Of a DNA stretch of 5,350 bases, positions 4,409 to 5,350 are shown in pieces; position 1 is the first letter of the stretch; every line of letters begins with the position of its first letter. The stretch is taken from assembly GCA_007123465.1 (NCBI GenBank), contig SKLB01000021.1, positions 1-5,350 on the forward strand, in the 5' to 3' direction. This stretch comes from Spirochaetales bacterium. GTDB taxonomy: Bacteria > Spirochaetota > Spirochaetia > DSM-27196 > PWMO01. Both the position numbers and the translations under genes were made by a program. The notes beneath the pieces are model-generated. The model was given only the letters and a program-made list of their open reading frames with translations. It was not told the DNA's origin and did no database searches.

Positions 4409-5350
4409 GCGCTGCAACAGTGCTGCAGGTGGCGTACCGCGAGGTTCCACTTGTACGTATTACCGCGGCGATCGTCAATCGTTACGCGGTAGAGCGATCC
4501 GCGCGCGTAGAATTCGAGGTGTTCACTGTTTTGTACGTTTATCCCTTCGATATCTCTGAGCGGGAATGTGATCGGCTCGCCGCGGCGCTCGGGCAGCAGC
4601 ACTATGCGGTCTGCGTACAGCTGCAGCCGCCCGCGCTGCAGTAGCTCCAGCGGCCTACTCTTGTAGCCGATCCTCACCGACACCCGCGGTTCCTCAAACA
4701 GCGGATCACACAGCTGGGCGGCCGCGTGCTGCTGCGCCGTGCGCTTGAGGTGATCGCTCTGCCACAGGTTCCAGCTGCGGATTGTAGCGTGATAGAGTGG
4801 CCGGCCATTCTGGGCCTCAAAGAACCCGTACGCGGTGAACCGAACCTGGTAGCCGCAGCTCTCGCAGCTCAACGTGTCGGCCCTGGAATGCAGCCTGCCG
4901 ATTGAGTGACAGTGCGGGCAGACGCACAGCACAATTTCAAGGTACTCGGCGCGATTCTTGCCGCGGTAGGGAACCATGGCCCGGCGTTGATACTCAAACT
5001 CATCGTGCTCCAGCGCTTCACTGATCCCGCTGTGGACTTCATCCACGCTGGCCGCCTTGAGCTGCTCGGTGGTATAAACCAGCGCAAACGAAATCACCAC
5101 CCGCCCGCGCCGGTAGCTTCTGGCCCAGCGCGGCATCGAAAGGAACGCCCCCTGCACCTTGGCAGCCACCACCGGAATTTTGAGCGCTTTGAACAGCTTG
5201 GCGGTTGCCGGATAGATCGGCAGCGTGTGTCCGTCCCAGGTGTTCTGGCCCTCGGGGTAGACACCGATAATTCCGCCTGTGGCTTTCACCTTGACGATAT
5301 TTTTGACCGTCTCGAGGTCCGACATCGCCTTGGTCTTGGGAATCGAGCCC
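4405..5350 (-). CDS. PlsC-like lysophospholipid acyltransferase with zinc ribbon and C-terminal PH/GRAM-like region, 5' partial
   Basis: This is probably an acyltransferase acting on a lysophospholipid or related lipid at the inner membrane. The frame stays open to the window edge, and the residues before the first visible ATG (GSIPKTKA, then MSDLETVK) read as PlsC-family sequence, so the true start and the HxxxxD catalytic motif lie beyond base 5350. Numbered from the Met at 5325, the block GIIGVYPEGQNTWDG (18-32) replaces the usual FPEGTRS glycerol-phosphate motif, and PVVAAKVQGAF (51-61) fits the next family block. A four-cysteine zinc ribbon follows: CPHC (136, 139) and CESC (154, 157). 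The last ~90 residues (about 216-300) look like an all-beta PH/GRAM-type domain (RLQLYADRIVLL, ITFPLRDIEGINVQ, YRVTIDD). The fold call for this region is tentative. The protein ends 57 bases before rpmB. The acyl substrate cannot be told from the sequence. Confidence 0.8.
   Translation of the reverse strand, partial: GSIPKTKAMSDLETVKNIVKVKATGGIIGVYPEGQNTWDGHTLPIYPATAKLFKALKIPVVAAKVQGAFLSMPRWARSYRRGRVVISFALVYTTEQLKAASVDEVHSGISEALEHDEFEYQRRAMVPYRGKNRAEYLEIVLCVCPHCHSIGRLHSRADTLSCESCGYQVRFTAYGFFEAQNGRPLYHATIRSWNLWQSDHLKRTAQQHAAAQLCDPLFEEPRVSVRIGYKSRPLELLQRGRLQLYADRIVLLPERRGEPITFPLRDIEGINVQNSEHLEFYARGSLYRVTIDDRRGNTYKWNLAVRHLQHCCSA

Overview
The window is an ordinary, gene-dense stretch of a fairly GC-rich bacterial chromosome. 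No mobile element, CRISPR array, tRNA or rRNA is visible, and there is no gene-free stretch longer than about 60 bases. The best guess for the host is a spirochaete of the Spirochaeta type. This is inferred from two things: the ribosomal protein L28 lacks zinc cysteines and has a C-terminal half resembling, from memory, the Borrelia protein, and the GAF/HD-GYP protein is of a kind I associate with spirochaetes and deltaproteobacteria. The assignment is moderate at best.

Plus strand, 1-2445: the proton-translocating NAD(P) transhydrogenase in its three-gene form. The window enters inside the NAD(H)-binding subunit gene (pntA/pntAA). A 96-residue membrane subunit (pntAB) and a full-length pntB follow. 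The genes are separated by 9 and 2 bases, and each downstream ribosome-binding site overlaps or lies inside the end of the gene before it, so they are almost certainly one translationally coupled operon. The complex exchanges hydride between NADH and NADP+ and uses the proton gradient to make NADPH.

Minus strand, 5350-2454, read leftward: a 5'-truncated PlsC-like acyltransferase carrying a four-cysteine zinc ribbon and a possible PH/GRAM-like C-terminal region; rpmB (L28) with its own likely promoter; a 98-residue ribbon-helix-helix protein with a Cys/His-rich tail; and a GAF plus HD-GYP protein predicted to hydrolyse cyclic di-nucleotides. The last three genes are 57-58 bases apart and could be cotranscribed. 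The two gene groups converge, with 8 bases between the stop codons of pntB and the HD-GYP gene.

I see no clearly new multi-gene system. The items most worth a second look are the Cys-rich ribbon-helix-helix protein beside a c-di-GMP phosphodiesterase candidate, the composite acyltransferase, the insertion in the HD-GYP active-site region, and Asn in place of the proton-channel His in PntB.
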